Assembly (NCBI GenBank): GCA_905182985.1
Contig: CAJJDN010000111.1
Coordinates: 305,179 to 369,178 of the forward strand
Source: Paramecium sonneborni
Taxonomy: Eukaryota; Ciliophora; Oligohymenophorea; Peniculida; Parameciidae
Direction: 5' to 3'
Length of the DNA stretch: 64,000 nucleotides
The notes under the pieces: generated by a model
Database searches by the model: none
What the model was told of the DNA's origin: nothing
The model's input: only the letters and a program-made list of their open reading frames with translations
Shown here: positions 50,201-63,552 of the stretch, piece after piece
Position numbering within the stretch: the stretch's first letter is position 1
Layout: each line of letters begins with the position of its first letter
Position numbers and translations under genes: made by a program

Positions 50201-53200
50201 CTAATATAGTATTTTCAGATTATTTTTAGAGTTAACATCCAATCACTTTAAAGTCTGTTGCCTTTTATACTTATTATTATTCAGAATTTAATTCTTTTAT
50301 TGAAAAGCGATCAATTTATATTTTCTCAAATATAACTACTGAATTTTAGTAATGATTTAATAAAATTAATTATAAAGGATAGTAGGTTTAAACTTCATTT
50401 ATATAACAATCTCTAATTTCTAATTTAATTGTATTTATCATTTTAAAAATAGGAGAGAAGATTATTCCTTGAATAAAAAATTGATTTATAGAGATCGTAC
50501 CTCCAACAATATTAAATAATGAATTATCAGTTATAATTTAAGAAATTTCTGTTTAGCTGAGCTAACTAAATTTTGATAGATATGTCATCAATTAAAATTC
50601 ATCAAAAATAACTGTGATATTTTTTATTTATACTTCATTTAAATTATTAAATGCTGAAAATTAGATTGAAACAATTTAATTTAAGAATGAAAAACAATTT
50701 ATTATCTACAAATTTTGTAATAATATTTTATTTTATCTTTAAGATGGATTGATTGATAATATTGCTGTAGCCATTCCATTTTAAACATTTTAAAAATTAA
50801 AATTTTCAAATTCTAAATTTAAATTACTATTTTAAGAATTAATATTCACACTACCAAAATTATCATTTCTATCTCTTTTTGTGCTTATTATTTAATTACT
50901 TGATATATTTAAAAATTTAACAAATCCTAACCCTAGAGTTTTAATTTCAAAGATTGCGCTTGTAAATGCCATAATATTTTAAAAAATTGAATTTTTGCAT
51001 TAAAAATTTTATGAAAATACTTTAGCAGCACCTCCTTTAACATAAATTGGATATATCTGCTAAATAATTTAGTTAATCTAATCTTAATTAAATTGTTCAT
51101 CAATTTGTAAGCTATAAAATTAACTCCATAATTATTATTTAATTATATTATGATAAATAATTACAAAATTATTTAGCAAAATGGATTGAGAAATAAGATA
51201 AAGAAAAGAGGCTGATGAATTTGTTATAGCATTTTCTTGGCAATATATATTGTTTATCTAAATCTCACCTTATATAGAATAAATATACATTAAACCAGCA
51301 AAGTTTTCATTTGGATCATCTTAATACTAATGATAGAAATTACTGTTAAATTAGATATTGTTTATTTTTATAAATTATTTCTTTTCAGAATGTATACTTA
51401 TGAGTGATGACATACCTTATTCATTCTTTTATATAATGTTCCGTTTAAAAATAATATCAGTTATATCAATATTTTCTTAAATATTGTCTTAAAATCTATT
51501 TGTTGAAGTTATTTGAACAATACTAGAATCCAATAATTCTTAATTATCAATTTCAATTTAATGTAATTTTAATTAAATAAATCCTTAAATTCGAAGAAGC
51601 TAATTTTATAAATAAATTAATTATCTACAGTACTAAGAAAATTCAACTTTTCGCTTTTCTAAGTTTTAAGAAACTTTCAAATTTTCAATTATAATCTCAT
51701 CACTTTCATAAAAAAATAAAGTTGGAAGGTTCTAAGTATTTATAATTTATGTATATTATATTTTGCATTAAGATGAATGACTAATTGTAAATATATAGTG
51801 TTAATTATTAAAATTGTTTAATTTGATTATATTTTCTAGATATAAATTGCTCATTTATATTATCAAATTATTAAAATAAGAGTTTTAAGATAATTAAATT
51901 AAATTTGAATCCTAGGATGTTAAATTTTCAATTTTGAGATTATCTAACTTAAATTGAAAATATTCTGTAATATTTATTACATGTGTTTATATTAAATTTG
52001 AGATTTCTAAATAATTCTACTTGATTTACATGTCATTTATTGATGTATTATAACTAAAAGTTAAAAAGCTAGAATTATATAAAGAATTTCCAAAAAGAAA
52101 GATATTTTTAATGTCCAATTTAACTTAACCAATAAAATAGAATAATTATGATTGAGTTAGTTTACAGTTTTTTACAATTATAGTTGATATTTCAGATATG
52201 TTTTTTAGGGATAAATTTTATTGAATGCTAAAAATAGAAGAATTAATGAATATGCAGTTTTCGATTTATAAATTGTTAATGTAAACTGATAGTTTACTGT
52301 TTATAATCTTAAATAGATCAGAGTTCAAAAATGTTGAATTTAAAATTATTAATGTTTCTATATGTAGGTATCCTTTAAATTCTTAAGAGACTAAAAATAA
52401 GAATGAAGATTCAGAGAATATGACATTTCTAATTGTAATGTTTACTAATTCAATGTTATCAAATAATTTTGAATTAAGAAACTGATTAATTTAAAATAAA
52501 TGATTTCCAGGAAATTATATATTTTTCATTGAAAATTTGAGTTTAGTATCGCTTACCATTTATATTGATTAGTTATCTAATAAAATTGATAAACTAGACA
52601 TTTCAATTGAATCAAAATTTTGAATTAGATATTCATACAGATTTTTAATGAATATGGTTTAATTGCCCTTAATTATTAAATCAGTAGTTTTTAAGGAAAA
52701 TATACTTTATTTAAGTTATATCGAATTAATTATAATACCACTAAGACATATAACAGAGTTTCCTTCTGGATAATTAAGTTAAATAGTAATTTTTTTGATT
52801 CCAACTTAGTTAAAGTAATTTAAATTGATTTTATTAAGTATTGAATCTAATAAAATTTCTTCATGTCTACAATATTAATTGTTGTGTTCAAATAATAATT
52901 AATTTTAACAAGATTTATCTAAACAATAAATAGGAATAAATTAATGAGTTGAAATAATAATATTTGGATCTTTAACAGGGACATAGCATTTTTTGGTAAA
53001 TGATTGATTATCTTCAGTTGATAAAAATGAGGATTAGACTTACTAAATGATATTTATAAATAAAATACATTAATTTCAGCTATGTTTCTGGTTTGGCAAT
53101 AAGAACAAAGAGGTGAACATTTTAAACAGGTTCCATTTTCTTAATTTCTTTAAGGTTCTTTAAAATAATTTAATGGGCATTGATAACAAAAATATTTAAG

Positions 53201-55918
53201 ACCTAATTGATTTAATTAGCACTCTTAACAATTTGGATTGCAATATTGAGCACAATATCTCATTTAAATTAATTAATATCCATCCTTACATGTTATAGCT
53301 ATTTCATCAATTTAATAAGTTTATTAAGGCATTAAATAAAAGTATTAATTTGGTAAAAATGATCCCATAAAGCTTTGTATCCTTTATACCCATACATCTT
53401 TAGAATTAATATTTCCTTCTATACTAATAATAGAATATGGTCTTTTGCTAATATTACATTAACCATTTACTTCTATGGTTGAGCTAGTATAACCTTCTTT
53501 ACAAATGATACATTTCAATACAGATTATACAGTAAGAAAACATTAAATACAATTAGATATTAATTTTTCGCAGTTGAAAATTTCTCTTGAGATTGTAAAA
53601 TCTTATTTTGAAGATAATGTGCATTTTTCTATACCTTCAAGATTAATATAACTTCGAATACAAGACTCTATATTGGAACTTTGCTTTTAACATAATCCAA
53701 TTTAAAAATCAAAAATGTATTCATCTTCGCACATTGCACATCCAACTTTTAGATTTTCATCACCACTAAATTTTTAGAAGTTTTTATAAAGTGTAGATAA
53801 TGTTAAGTCATCTGATACATAATCAAAACAATAAATACAATGATCAATTGTACATCTTGTACATTCCTTACTATAAGTTATGTAATTAGGTGATAAACAA
53901 TTGTTTTACTCTTATTTTCCCAATGTTTGATAAATACATTTACCATTTTATAATTACCCTGCATTAAAACATGTTAAGCAAACTTCACCTGTCATTAAAA
54001 CAGCACAAGTTAAACAATTATTAATACATCTATAACATTAATCAGAAGGAATTTCATTTATACAAAACTATTTAAATGATTACACTTTTAATAAAAAATC
54101 TAAGTTTATATTTTATTCATCTGTTAAACTCAATTCTTCACATTCTGAGCATAATTCAAGATCCAATCCATTAAAAGTAAAATATTGTTTTAGATAATAG
54201 TTTTTATCTAATTCAGATGTGCTTCCATCTTTTTTTAAGAATAAATCTGTTTAACAAATAGGATTCTTCTACCAATCTTTTGGATTTAATAAACATTCTA
54301 AACAAGCTTTCGTTTCTGAATTTATTTATCCAGGGCTTAAATAATATTATTAATATTACCATTAATAACAAATACCGTTGAGTTCAAAGTATCCATAAAT
54401 GCAATCATCATTTTATTCTATATTTGATATCAACTTAAAATTAAAATCTGAATAATCCATACACTTATCTTCACTATCTATTCTATTATAAGGACAAATG
54501 CATTATTTATATTCTGGAATATATATTCTTTTAGATTCTTCTGAACATGATAAACAATCTTAATAAGTAGGACCATCACATTCTCCACAACTTTTATGAC
54601 AATTTTTTTATTAAAAATTTTCATTGCAGTTGAAAAAGTATAGATTTCTACCTATTATGTTAAGATAATTTGTTTATTATAAAAAATTACCTAAAAACAA
54701 CTTATAATATATTGAATGAAATTATTTAACAACTAATTATGCCGTATATTCAAATACTTGTTATTTTTCATAAAATTTTATGATAATATCTAACTTATCT
54801 TCAATTAATCTTACATATAGAAGATGCCATAAAGATATATTATTATTAATATAAAATTCTTAGTTGATTAGAAAAGGGTCATTCGTAAAATCTAATGTAA
54901 CTGAAGGAAAAGTATAGCTATAAGTAGTTAGAACTACTCTATTAGTATCTTTTGATAGTTTATAAAATAATTATAATGGAGATAAGTTTTAATTTTAGAG
55001 CTAGCTATTTTACATATTTGAACTCAACTTAATAAATTAAAAAGTCATTTCCTAATCTGTTTTGATTATTTCATTAATCTTAAACCATCCAGAAAAAATA
55101 AAAGAATTACAATTAGCAAATTTCGAAGTATAAATTAATGTATTTAATTCATAGAAATCTGAATCAACTAATGTTTTTACTGGATTACTTTAACATCTAC
55201 ATACCTTTTGAGATTTTGCTAAAGAATTTGCAGCTAGGGCAAAATTTTTAATATTGTTATCACTGAAAATTGGCATTATCTTTCCAGGAAATGTAGCAAA
55301 TATATCTCCTTTACTAATATCGATTATTTTTGAATCTTCAACTATCAAATCACCTCCAATTTTTTGTAGTAAACTTAAGTCTTCGAAGGGTAGAATATTC
55401 AAAATTTCATCCTTTATTATTTGTTCATTTTTTATAAATATTATCTAAAACTTTTTGTTGTATAGAAAATAGATGAAATCAAAATAATACCATTAATTTT
55501 CATATTCAAAATTATTTATGTTCATTTCAAAACTATATTACAATTTATCACTTCCTATAAATTTAATTATTTTTTGAATTTTCATTTCTATAGGATTTTA
55601 ACAATCGTAATGTAAAAAGTTTAAATTTTTGGATTTCTTATCCACGGAACTAAATAAATGATAACAATTGCTATCAAGTATTCCAATTTTTTAAGCATTT
55701 ATTGTTGGACTCAAGGGAAGGTATTAAAACCATGCACTCCATCTGTATACAATACCTTCTTCATTTTTTGCTTCAATGATTGAAAATTCTTCTATTAAAA
55801 ATGGCTTATCTTGATTCAATACAGAAATGTAATCAGTAAATGCAGTTTTCATATAAATGGATAGAATTATGATAGATATCATTACTAAAATTAAAAAAAA
55901 TATTTATGAATTTTTCAT
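47245..55918 (-). CDS. Giant Cys-rich, beta-helix-like surface protein with C-terminal multi-pass membrane domain
   Basis: About 2860 residues in a nearly continuous frame. The start at 55918 (MKNSQIFFLILVMISIIILS) is a signal anchor. About 250 residues in, Cys-rich growth-factor-receptor-like repeats begin (ENCHKSCGECDGPTYQDCLS, CYRCINNCLTCAVLMTG, CNPNCQECQ). A 26-nt intron at 53043-53068 precedes a long Asn/Ile/Leu-rich stretch of short beta-like repeats, like the right-handed beta-helix surface proteins of ciliates. A second Cys block (CTGGWEVGNSLCSKGHFGG, LCEECDN) and at least five to seven membrane segments (LILILIQLLLIWAG, IGFVIPSLGMIGLLIPFSLF) close the protein. Introns also at 48660-48681 and 48146-48174. 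Small phase changes near 48500 and 48250 lie in A runs. The exact family is not known to me. Confidence 0.75.
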
Positions 55919-57085
55919 TAATAATCATGTTAATATGATTGAATTTTATTAAATAATATTTTTAAGAATTCAAATCACAAACTAAAAAGAATTTTGTTTA
56001 TATTTTATTTAAAGGTTTAAAAATTATTTTTGATTTAATATATTTAAGATAAATGTATTTTTAACTTCTAATAATCACAATACTCTTCACATGTAAGCTG
56101 AACTTGTAAATATAATTTCTTGTATATTATTGATTGAAAATTTAAAAAAAAATTACAATAATAAAATCATTCAATCTGGAAAAAAAAAAAATTGATTTCA
56201 TGTTGAATATATTTGAAAATAAGAGTGAAGAAAATATGATACTTGTAAGTTTCCATTTTTCAAGATAACTAATGATCTGAAGTTTATGAGTTTAGAGAAT
56301 TAATTAATATTGTAAATTAATAATTAATAATAATAATAAAATTATAAGTTAATTTATTCTTATATATTTGACATAAGACTTTCACAACAGGAAATTAATC
56401 TAAATAAGACTTATATTCTTAGTATTGATGTTGCTTTTACAATAATTTTATATCTAAATTATCAATTTAGGAAATAATATATTTTAAATTTATGAAATTC
56501 AAAATAAGATTGTGCTTGAGATATAGAAGATATTTTTGATAAATAATCTTGTTATGAATTGACTCATTTTACGTTTTTGATAAATTCTCAATACAAATGA
56601 TTTTATTTGATATTTATTGTAATTTATATTCTAGCTATAGATAATACTAAAAAGGCTTAACCTACTAAAATTTAATCAAACTTATATTCGTAACAAAAAT
56701 AGTTTTGAATTACTGTGTGAGATTCCTCATTAAATAGATAACTTAAATTTTCGAATAATATTATGAAAGAAAATGAATTATTCTGCCAATTTATTAAAAT
56801 ATTTTGAAACATTTCAGCTTTAAAAAGCTATTGCTGGCATATTTTAATTCTAAAATATTGCTCTAATGTTCTTATTTAAATGCATATGATTTAAATATAT
56901 AATTAATAAATTATGTAATAATTTCATTATTTTGTTTATTTTGTTATTTCAGAATTTAACATAATTTTTGTGTAATTATTTTTAATGTCTAAGATGTAAA
57001 TTCTATTTATAATTTCTAAAATATTAATTATAAGTGATTATAATAATTCCTAAATATTGTTATATATTTTTTTTATATAGATTTA
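55919..57085. other. Intergenic, no gene seen
   Basis: About 1.17 kb upstream of the giant surface gene and downstream of biotin-protein ligase. Extremely AT-rich with A-tracts (for example near 56180). No supported frame. Confidence 0.55.
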
Positions 57086-57871
57086 TCATAATTTCATTCT
57101 CAAATTTGGTTCTATAATTCTAATTATTCCATCTTGACCTCTAATAACTAAGTCTCCATCTTTGTTTAACTCTTCCACTATTCCAGTTTATATTATTTGT
57201 AAAGTTTTAGAATTAACAAATTCACAAAATTAACCTTTCCTGTATAAAACTTAATTGATTCCAATTCTAAATATTTCAAAACCTTATTCATTTAATGTAT
57301 ATAAAGTTTGAATAACCCTTTCTTTTACCTTCAAAAATAATTCTTCTTAATCTATTTTCTTGCCTAGTATCTACTCAAGACATGTTGCATCTTCGATACA
57401 CCAATCAATATTAAGTCCAATCCCTATATATAAAACTAGTTGATCTCCAATTTATTCTGATTCTGTGAGAATTCCACCTGATTTTTTTGAGTTTAATAAT
57501 ATGTCATTGACCCATTTTAATTCTGCATCCACATTGTAGAGTTCTTTGTAGATTTATACAATTGTATATCCAATAACAAGAGTAACATTCTTTTAATACT
57601 ATATATTAGTAAAATAAGGAAAGATTATGGTAGTTAAAATGTTCCTTTTTGATTGACATTCCCATTTTCTATCATATTAACCTTTGCCTGCAATCTGATG
57701 AACAGCTCTTAGAAAAGTTATCTAACCCTTATATTTGTTCTCATATTCTAATTTAGCATGAGTTTAAGTAGAATCTATTTCCTCGAATTAGATATCAACG
57801 ATTTTATGTATGTCTTTAACTTGAAATTTCGATTTGAAAAAAAAGTATATTCCATATAATTTGCATCTCAT
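57086..57871 (-). CDS. Biotin-protein ligase (BirA/holocarboxylase synthetase catalytic domain)
   Basis: Attaches biotin to carboxylases through biotinyl-AMP. The intronless frame of 261 residues starts at ATG 57871 (MRCKLYGIYFFFKSK). Motifs are DSTQTHAK (residues 33-40), AGKGQYDRKWE (61-71, family GRGRxGRxW), ELKWVNDILLNSKKSGGILTE (catalytic Lys within KWVND, 119-123, and the KxGGI core) and GIGLN (150-154). The C-terminal SH3-like subdomain follows (GIVEELNKDGDLVIRGQDG). There is no DNA-binding domain, as expected for a eukaryotic single-domain type. The stop TGA is at 57086-57088. Confidence 0.92.
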
Positions 57872-57961
57872 AGTAATAATATTTAAGAAAATTTATTAAA
57901 TAAAGATTCAAAATATGTGGAAGGGTTTAATTAGTTTATTTATATAATAATTAACTGTGTT

Positions 57962-58189
57962 ATGCTTAAGGATATAACAAAACAGATTCACAATGATTTA
58001 TAAGAAGTTTTAACTAAGTTATATTTAATTGATTGGATTGCAATCGTAATTTAAAACTAAAGCCATGATTTTAAATACTATACTAGAGATTTTAAGCAAT
58101 TTTATTTATACTGTTAACAATCCCAAGACAAATAAGAATTCATTCTCTTGATTGTTTATTATTTCTAATGTAATTTTAAAAGTTATTGA
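57962..58189 (+). CDS. Small hypothetical protein (75 aa)
   Basis: Frame from ATG 57962 (MLKDITKQIHNDLQEVLTKL) to TGA 58187-58189, with segments YYTRDFKQFYLYCQQSQDK and EFILLIVYYFQC. The composition is more protein-like than the surrounding AT-rich background. The start may lie further upstream (ATG near 57915) through an intron. No domain recognised; it is divergent from the biotin-protein ligase gene with about 90 bp between. Confidence 0.4.
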
Positions 58190-59275
58190 TTTAAGAAATT
58201 TAACTTTAATTTGTTCAAACTAGGTTGATTAATAAAATTTTTTAAACATAATTTATCTTTAATGCTTTTATTAAAAATTTATTTTATTCTTTTTAATTTT
58301 TCCTCAAAAAAGGAATAATTAAAGAGAAAACTAATTAATTAGAAAGTGAGAAATCATATATATTGTTTATATAATCTACCTCTTCAAAGATTAATTAATT
58401 CATAATTTAATTAAATAATATAAATATCAGTTAGAAAAAAGTCTCTTTGAGGCTTTCGACTGACAAAATGTAACTCTTAATTAACCGCAACAAACAAAAC
58501 ATAAATTTGAGTAATGGTCTTGCAAGACCAAATTTTATACTAAAAGATGTTCAATTTCTCAAAAAAGTCTTGTGCATACGCTTGGGTTGATCAAAAATAA
58601 CACATTTGAAGATATCTACTGAATACTTTAATTGGAGTTGTCTAAATAATTGAATCTCTCAAATTTGCTTTTTGGTTATACTTCTAAATAATTTATAAAA
58701 AATCATCCAGAGACCTAATTTTAAATCATTCAAGATATTTGAACTAAAATTGTACCTAATGTTTGAGCTTACCAATAGAAATAGCTTAAACGCATCAATT
58801 TTGGGGTAAAATTATAAAAAGGACCCTTAAAGGTCATTTTTTTACTCCTTTTTCGAGCATTTAAATTTTTTTTAGTATTAAATTTTGAATTTGAAGACCT
58901 TTACAAATGATTATAAAAAATATCCACTGTTAATTTTTTATTAATTAATTTTTATCACAAATTATAAATTAATAATATATAATCTTTATTATTAACGAAA
59001 ACTTACAATTATTTTATATAAAACCTTAAATTTCTAAATTTCTTCATTCATTCTAAGATTTCTGATCAATTTTTAAAAAACTTTGATTTTTACACTGAAA
59101 TAATAATGAAATTGTTATTTTGATTAGATAAATATATTAATTGTGACTATTTCTCGATTTATCCAAAGCCTTAAATTTTTGATAATATTCTTAAAAGAAG
59201 GATTTATAAAAGTTTTAATTTCAATCAAAAAAGATTACGAAATGTAATATAAAAAATAGATATGAAAAAAGATTA
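58190..59275. other. Intergenic; contains a GC-richer patch with inverted repeats
   Basis: No coding frame with support. Between about 58437 and 58625 the base composition is less AT-rich and includes a perfect 16-bp palindrome at 58515-58530 and an AGTC/GACT stem near 58440-58462. A further short inverted repeat with a T run follows at 58822-58842. These could mark a small RNA gene, but no family was recognised. Confidence 0.4.
58515..58530. repeat. Perfect 16-bp palindrome
   Basis: TGGTCTTGCAAGACCA equals its own reverse complement. As RNA it could form a short hairpin, and as DNA a dyad site. Its role is unknown. Confidence 0.75.
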
Positions 59276-59452
59276 TCATTTTATTTATTCCAAATTGTCA
59301 TTCTCAAATAATTTTTAAATGAACTTTTTTAGAATATCTATATTTTCTAAGGCTGATAACTGGATTTTAATTATTTTAATAGATGAAAGAAATAAACAAT
59401 AATAGCTTTTTTTGTATTCTTTGTAATTTAGAAGAGTTTTATTTTTCGACAT
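59276..59452 (-). CDS. Possible small hypothetical protein (58 aa)
   Basis: Frame from ATG 59452 (MSKNKTLLNYKEYKKSYYCL) to TGA 59276-59278, with IKIQLSALENIDILKKFI near the end. The open frame continues upstream of the ATG for about 35 codons, so an upstream exon is possible. No homology recognised; it may be chance. Confidence 0.25.
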
Positions 59453-59575
59453 AAATAATGTATTCTCAGTTTTCAATATTTGTAAAGAGTAAATTAAGAA
59501 AAAAGTCGCCAATATTTATGCGACATTAAATTTAAAAACACAGTCTAAATATTAAAAATTTAGTTCTAGATTCTA

Positions 59576-59960
59576 ATGACCAAAAAAGAATCAAATCAAA
59601 ACTAGATTTTCGATGAATTTCTCCAAATACTTTTCTTCGATTCTGCGAAAATTTAGAACTTTTTATTGTGTTTCTAAAAGTAAATTATTCAAATTGATTA
59701 CAGAAATAAAAAAGGTTCAGAAATTAAGGATTTCCTCAATAAAAGATTATCATTAGTAAAAAAGACATATAAGAGAAAGTTTAACAAAAATTCTAATTAG
59801 TATTGTTCTTTTTGATTAGGTTATATAAATTAATCAAAAAAAGTCAAATTGGTGGAAATCGAAAGAAATCCTTTAATATTTTTGGAGAAACCTAATTAGC
59901 ATTATTGAAGAAAGCTTTTCATATAAATTACAAACTAATTCATAAATTAAATTTATTTTA
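59576..59960 (+). CDS. Hypothetical protein, 3' end uncertain
   Basis: Frame from ATG 59576 (MTKKESNQNQIFDEFLQILF) through KGSEIKDFLNKRLSLVKKTY. A 20-nt GT..TAG intron at 59800-59819 removes an in-frame TGA and joins a second basic exon (KKSQIGGNRKKSFNIF, ALLKKAFHINYKL). After about 59960 the frame continues without a convincing stop into the antisense of the next gene, so the true end is unknown. The product is Lys-rich; a nucleic-acid-binding role would be a guess. Confidence 0.4.
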
Positions 59961-60055
59961 TTTTTTTTATTATAAATATTAATAAAATGATTTTATATTT
60001 AATTTCATTAATATTTCTCTTGCTGAAATTTATTTTTCAGTTACCATAATTTTTC

Positions 60056-62450
60056 TCACTTCTAAATTTTACAATTAAATATTAAGTTTTACATTTTTTA
60101 ATATGTTTCAAATATATTACCAATTTTTTTCATTTCATCCCATTGACCAATTTTTTTGCCATTTTTATTATATTGACCAAATAATATGCTTTAGCAATCC
60201 CTGATCAATTATAATAAATTTAAGAAACCTCCAAAATCCTTCAGTTAACTCAATCCATCTTCCTATCTTTACGTTTTCTTTTTAGTCGTCATATAATCCT
60301 CCTCCTCTATATTAATATAAACATAATTACATTTATTAATTTATCTATGAATTGGCATCATTATTATAAATATCCCAAATTCCAACTTTTTTTCCATTTA
60401 TATATTCTCCAAAATAAAATACTTATCTTGAACTAAAATATATTTGAAAATATTATCGATTCAAATACTCTCCAAATTTATCATCTAATTCAATCCATTT
60501 TCCTATTTTTTTTCCATCTTAATCATCATATAAACCACCACCACTATTATTTTAAGTTTGAAGATAATGAATTTTTACATTTATTCTCCTTTAAAGATTG
60601 TAAGCCATTTACCAACTTTTTTACCATTTTTATATTCACCTTTGAAAATGGCTTAATTATACCTAAAATATTAAAATAATTGAGTTAAATCTGATGAAAT
60701 AATTTACATCCAAAACCCTTCGTTCGGCTCAACCCAATTTCCTATTTTGCCCTTAATTTCTTTGCTATCATAAATTCCTCCCCCACTAATTTAGTAAACA
60801 TCTTACATTATTTAATTTTACTTTGTATCATCATTCTTAAAATAAATATCCCATCTTCCTACTTTTATACCATTTTAATATTCACCAACATAACTCACTT
60901 AGCTTACGCTTGGATAATAATTAAATCTAATTAAATACTCCCTAAAGCGATTAGATAAATCTATCCATTTTCCTTTTTTATAATTATTTCCTTAAGAATC
61001 ATCATATGATCCACCACCACTAAAATAATTTAATTTATTCAAAATATCTTCAAAAAATTTACATTTATTATCCTTTATATGATATATCCCATCTACCAAA
61101 TTTTTTACCTTATTAATATTCTCCATTATAAGTGACCTAACTATAACTAGGAACTTTAAATTTAATTGTTTTACTGATGAAAGTCATCACTTAATTCTAT
61201 CCATCTTCCTATTTTGATTCCTTCTCTACCTTTTCTACCGTCATATTATCCATTCCCTCTATTATATAATTAGATTAAACGGAATTTACATTTTTTCATT
61301 ATTTTAACTCCAATGTCCTTTATAAAAAGTATCCCATCTACCAACTTTCTTACCATTTCTATATTCCCCTATATAAGTAATTTAACCCAAGCTTTAATAG
61401 TAGGCCGATATAATACTTACAAAAATTTTCAGATAACTCTATCCATTTTCCTAATTTGTAATTGCTATCTTATGAATCATTGTATGATCCACCTCCACTA
61501 AAAAATTAAAGGAAAATTTTATAAAATATAATTTAAATAAAATTTACATTTATTTCCCGTTAAATAAGATATCCCATCTTCCAAGTTTTTTACCATTTTT
61601 ATAGAGTCCATTGTAAGTAACTTAGCTACTTCTAATTTATTTTAAAATCTAATTAATTCTATTACTGATAAAACCCATCACTCAATTCTATCCATCTTCC
61701 AATTTTTATTTCACTAACTTCATTGTGATTAATATATTCACCCCCTCCACTTTAAAAATTATGATTATAAAATGATTTTTCATTACGTTAAAATTTTCTT
61801 ATAATTGAGATCTTAATCTTTAAAATATATATTCCATCTTCCAACTTTAATACCATTCTCATTATACAAACCTTCATAAAAGATTTATTTTTTACTACTG
61901 TAGTAATAATTTAATACTTCCAAAATTAATCGCTCAGTTCAAACCATTTTCCTATCTTTATATTTTCTCCTTTTGTACTGTCATATATTCCACCACCACT
62001 TTTATAATCATTATTACATACATCAATTCATATTTTTCTTTTTAATTTATCTTATAATAAATATTCCAGAGACCAATTTTTTTATTTTTCTCATACTCTC
62101 CTTCATAAATGACTTAACCATATCTAAGATTTAATATTAAAAACTTAACTCCCAAAACTGATGACTTAATTCAATCCATTTTCCTTATTTTATTTCAAAT
62201 CCATTTTAAATATAGTATTATCCGCCTCCACTTAAAAATATCAAACAAAATAATACATTTCGACACTTTTATATATATTATTCCATTTTCCTATTCTTTA
62301 ATTATTTTGATATTCTCCACATTAATATATTTAAGATTAACTGTTAAATATTTTAATAATTATATTTTACTCCCAAAAATTATTCATTAATTCTTTCCAT
62401 AAACCTTATTTCTCTGTATCTGAAAAGTACAAACATATTATATTTGATAA
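60056..62450 (-). CDS. Ciliate MORN-like repeat protein with about nine repeats
   Basis: Tandem units of about 70-80 residues built on the pattern GGGxYDxxG..K.GKWI(E/D)L...F, a variable part, SQVTYxGEYxNGKKxGRWDI. Examples are IGGGSYDDSQGNNYKKGKWI and TYNGEYQQGKKFGRWDI in one unit. The GGG codon cluster recurs near 60300, 60540, 60780, 61010, 61250, 61490, 61740, 61990 and 62226, a period of about 240 bp. Introns of roughly 20-50 nt (for example a 43-nt one near 61025-61067) appear to sit just before each GGG. The C-terminus is NGKKIGQWDEMKKIGNIFE..., with TGA at 60056-60058. The 5' start was not resolved; WKELMNNFWE near 62400 is the most upstream unit seen. Likely a scaffold or membrane-associated protein. 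Confidence 0.72.
60180..62260. repeat. About 240-bp tandem repeat array encoding MORN-like units
   Basis: Nine diverged units aligned by the GGG-encoding cluster (CCACCACCACT and variants on the plus strand) and the GRWDI-encoding segment (ATATCCCATCTACCA and variants). Units differ enough that expansion is old. Confidence 0.8.
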
Positions 62451-62826
62451 ATGATGATGAATATATTTACCTTTATTTTATTTAATTGTTATAATACAAG
62501 ATAATTTTACTGATTTAATCATCTTTGTTGATTCAAACAATTGAAATTGATTTTAAGAATTTTTAAATATCGAGGAATATTTTATTTGGTTGAATTAAAA
62601 AAAAATTATATTTATTATATAAATATTAAAGAAATAAGAAATTAGTAATAGGATCCTTAAAATCAATTATAATTAGGTATTCAAGATCGAATCCTAATTT
62701 ATTTTAAGAATTTTAATTAATGATATGATTTAGTGATATAAGGTTTGAATAGCTTCAAAATTAAAATATTATAATTAAATATATTCTATACATTTATAAT
62801 AAATCTATTTATCATAATAAAAAAGA

Positions 62827-63045
62827 TCAATAACAATAGAAGCAAAATGTTTTCATAAAGCTTTTCTTCATTCCAGATAATTCAAATAAATACATTATTT
62901 GAAATAAAATTAAAATGTTTGAATTAACTTTTCCCTTTTATCTATCTATCTATGGCTTAATGATGAATAAATTTTCCATCCGAAAATTTTCCCTTAATTA
63001 ATCAGATTTTTTTCTTCTTTGTATATAACTTCTATTAATGCTCAT
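62827..63045 (-). CDS. Possible small hypothetical protein (72 aa)
   Basis: Frame from ATG 63045 (MSINRSYIQRRKKSDQLREN) to TGA 62827-62829. Basic N-terminal half and hydrophobic end. No homology recognised and no introns, so it could be chance. Confidence 0.25.
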
Positions 63046-63552
63046 GGTAATACAAAAATTTTGAATAAATTTAGAAGTTTTCCTAACTTTTCTTTTTTTT
63101 TCTTAATTTTATTTTTTTTATTAATCGCTGATGATCAAATATCATATTTATACATCAGAAAGTCTTGGAGATATCATATGTAAATAAGGTTAAGCATTAA
63201 TAAAATTATTAGAATATCCACAATAATTTTATAAAAATTTTAGTTAAAATTGCTCTATCAAAATTAGAATAACTCTTCGAAAATCATTTGTGTTTAAAGC
63301 TTAATTTGAGAAAAATTCAAGTTTAAAAAATTAATAAATTGTCGTACTCAAACTGAAACCTCATATAATTTTTATAGGAGTAAAAAGGATTATATTTTGT
63401 ATTTCTTTCTTAAAGACAAAGATATTAATAAGAATTCGAGATTAACATGATAATCTTATTGAATTATCCGACAAGTTAATATGAGTCGAACATGTTTAAA
63501 CAATATAAGAATATTTATCAATTATATTCAAACTTGTTTAATTAATTAATAA
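63046..63552. other. Upstream region of the kinase gene, no gene seen
   Basis: About 500 bp AT-rich sequence; nothing recognised. Likely includes the promoter of the downstream kinase gene. Confidence 0.5.

Noticed and set aside
55254..55448. Plus-strand open frame opposite the giant gene
   Set aside because: The minus-strand frame here is continuous with the Cys-rich surface protein.
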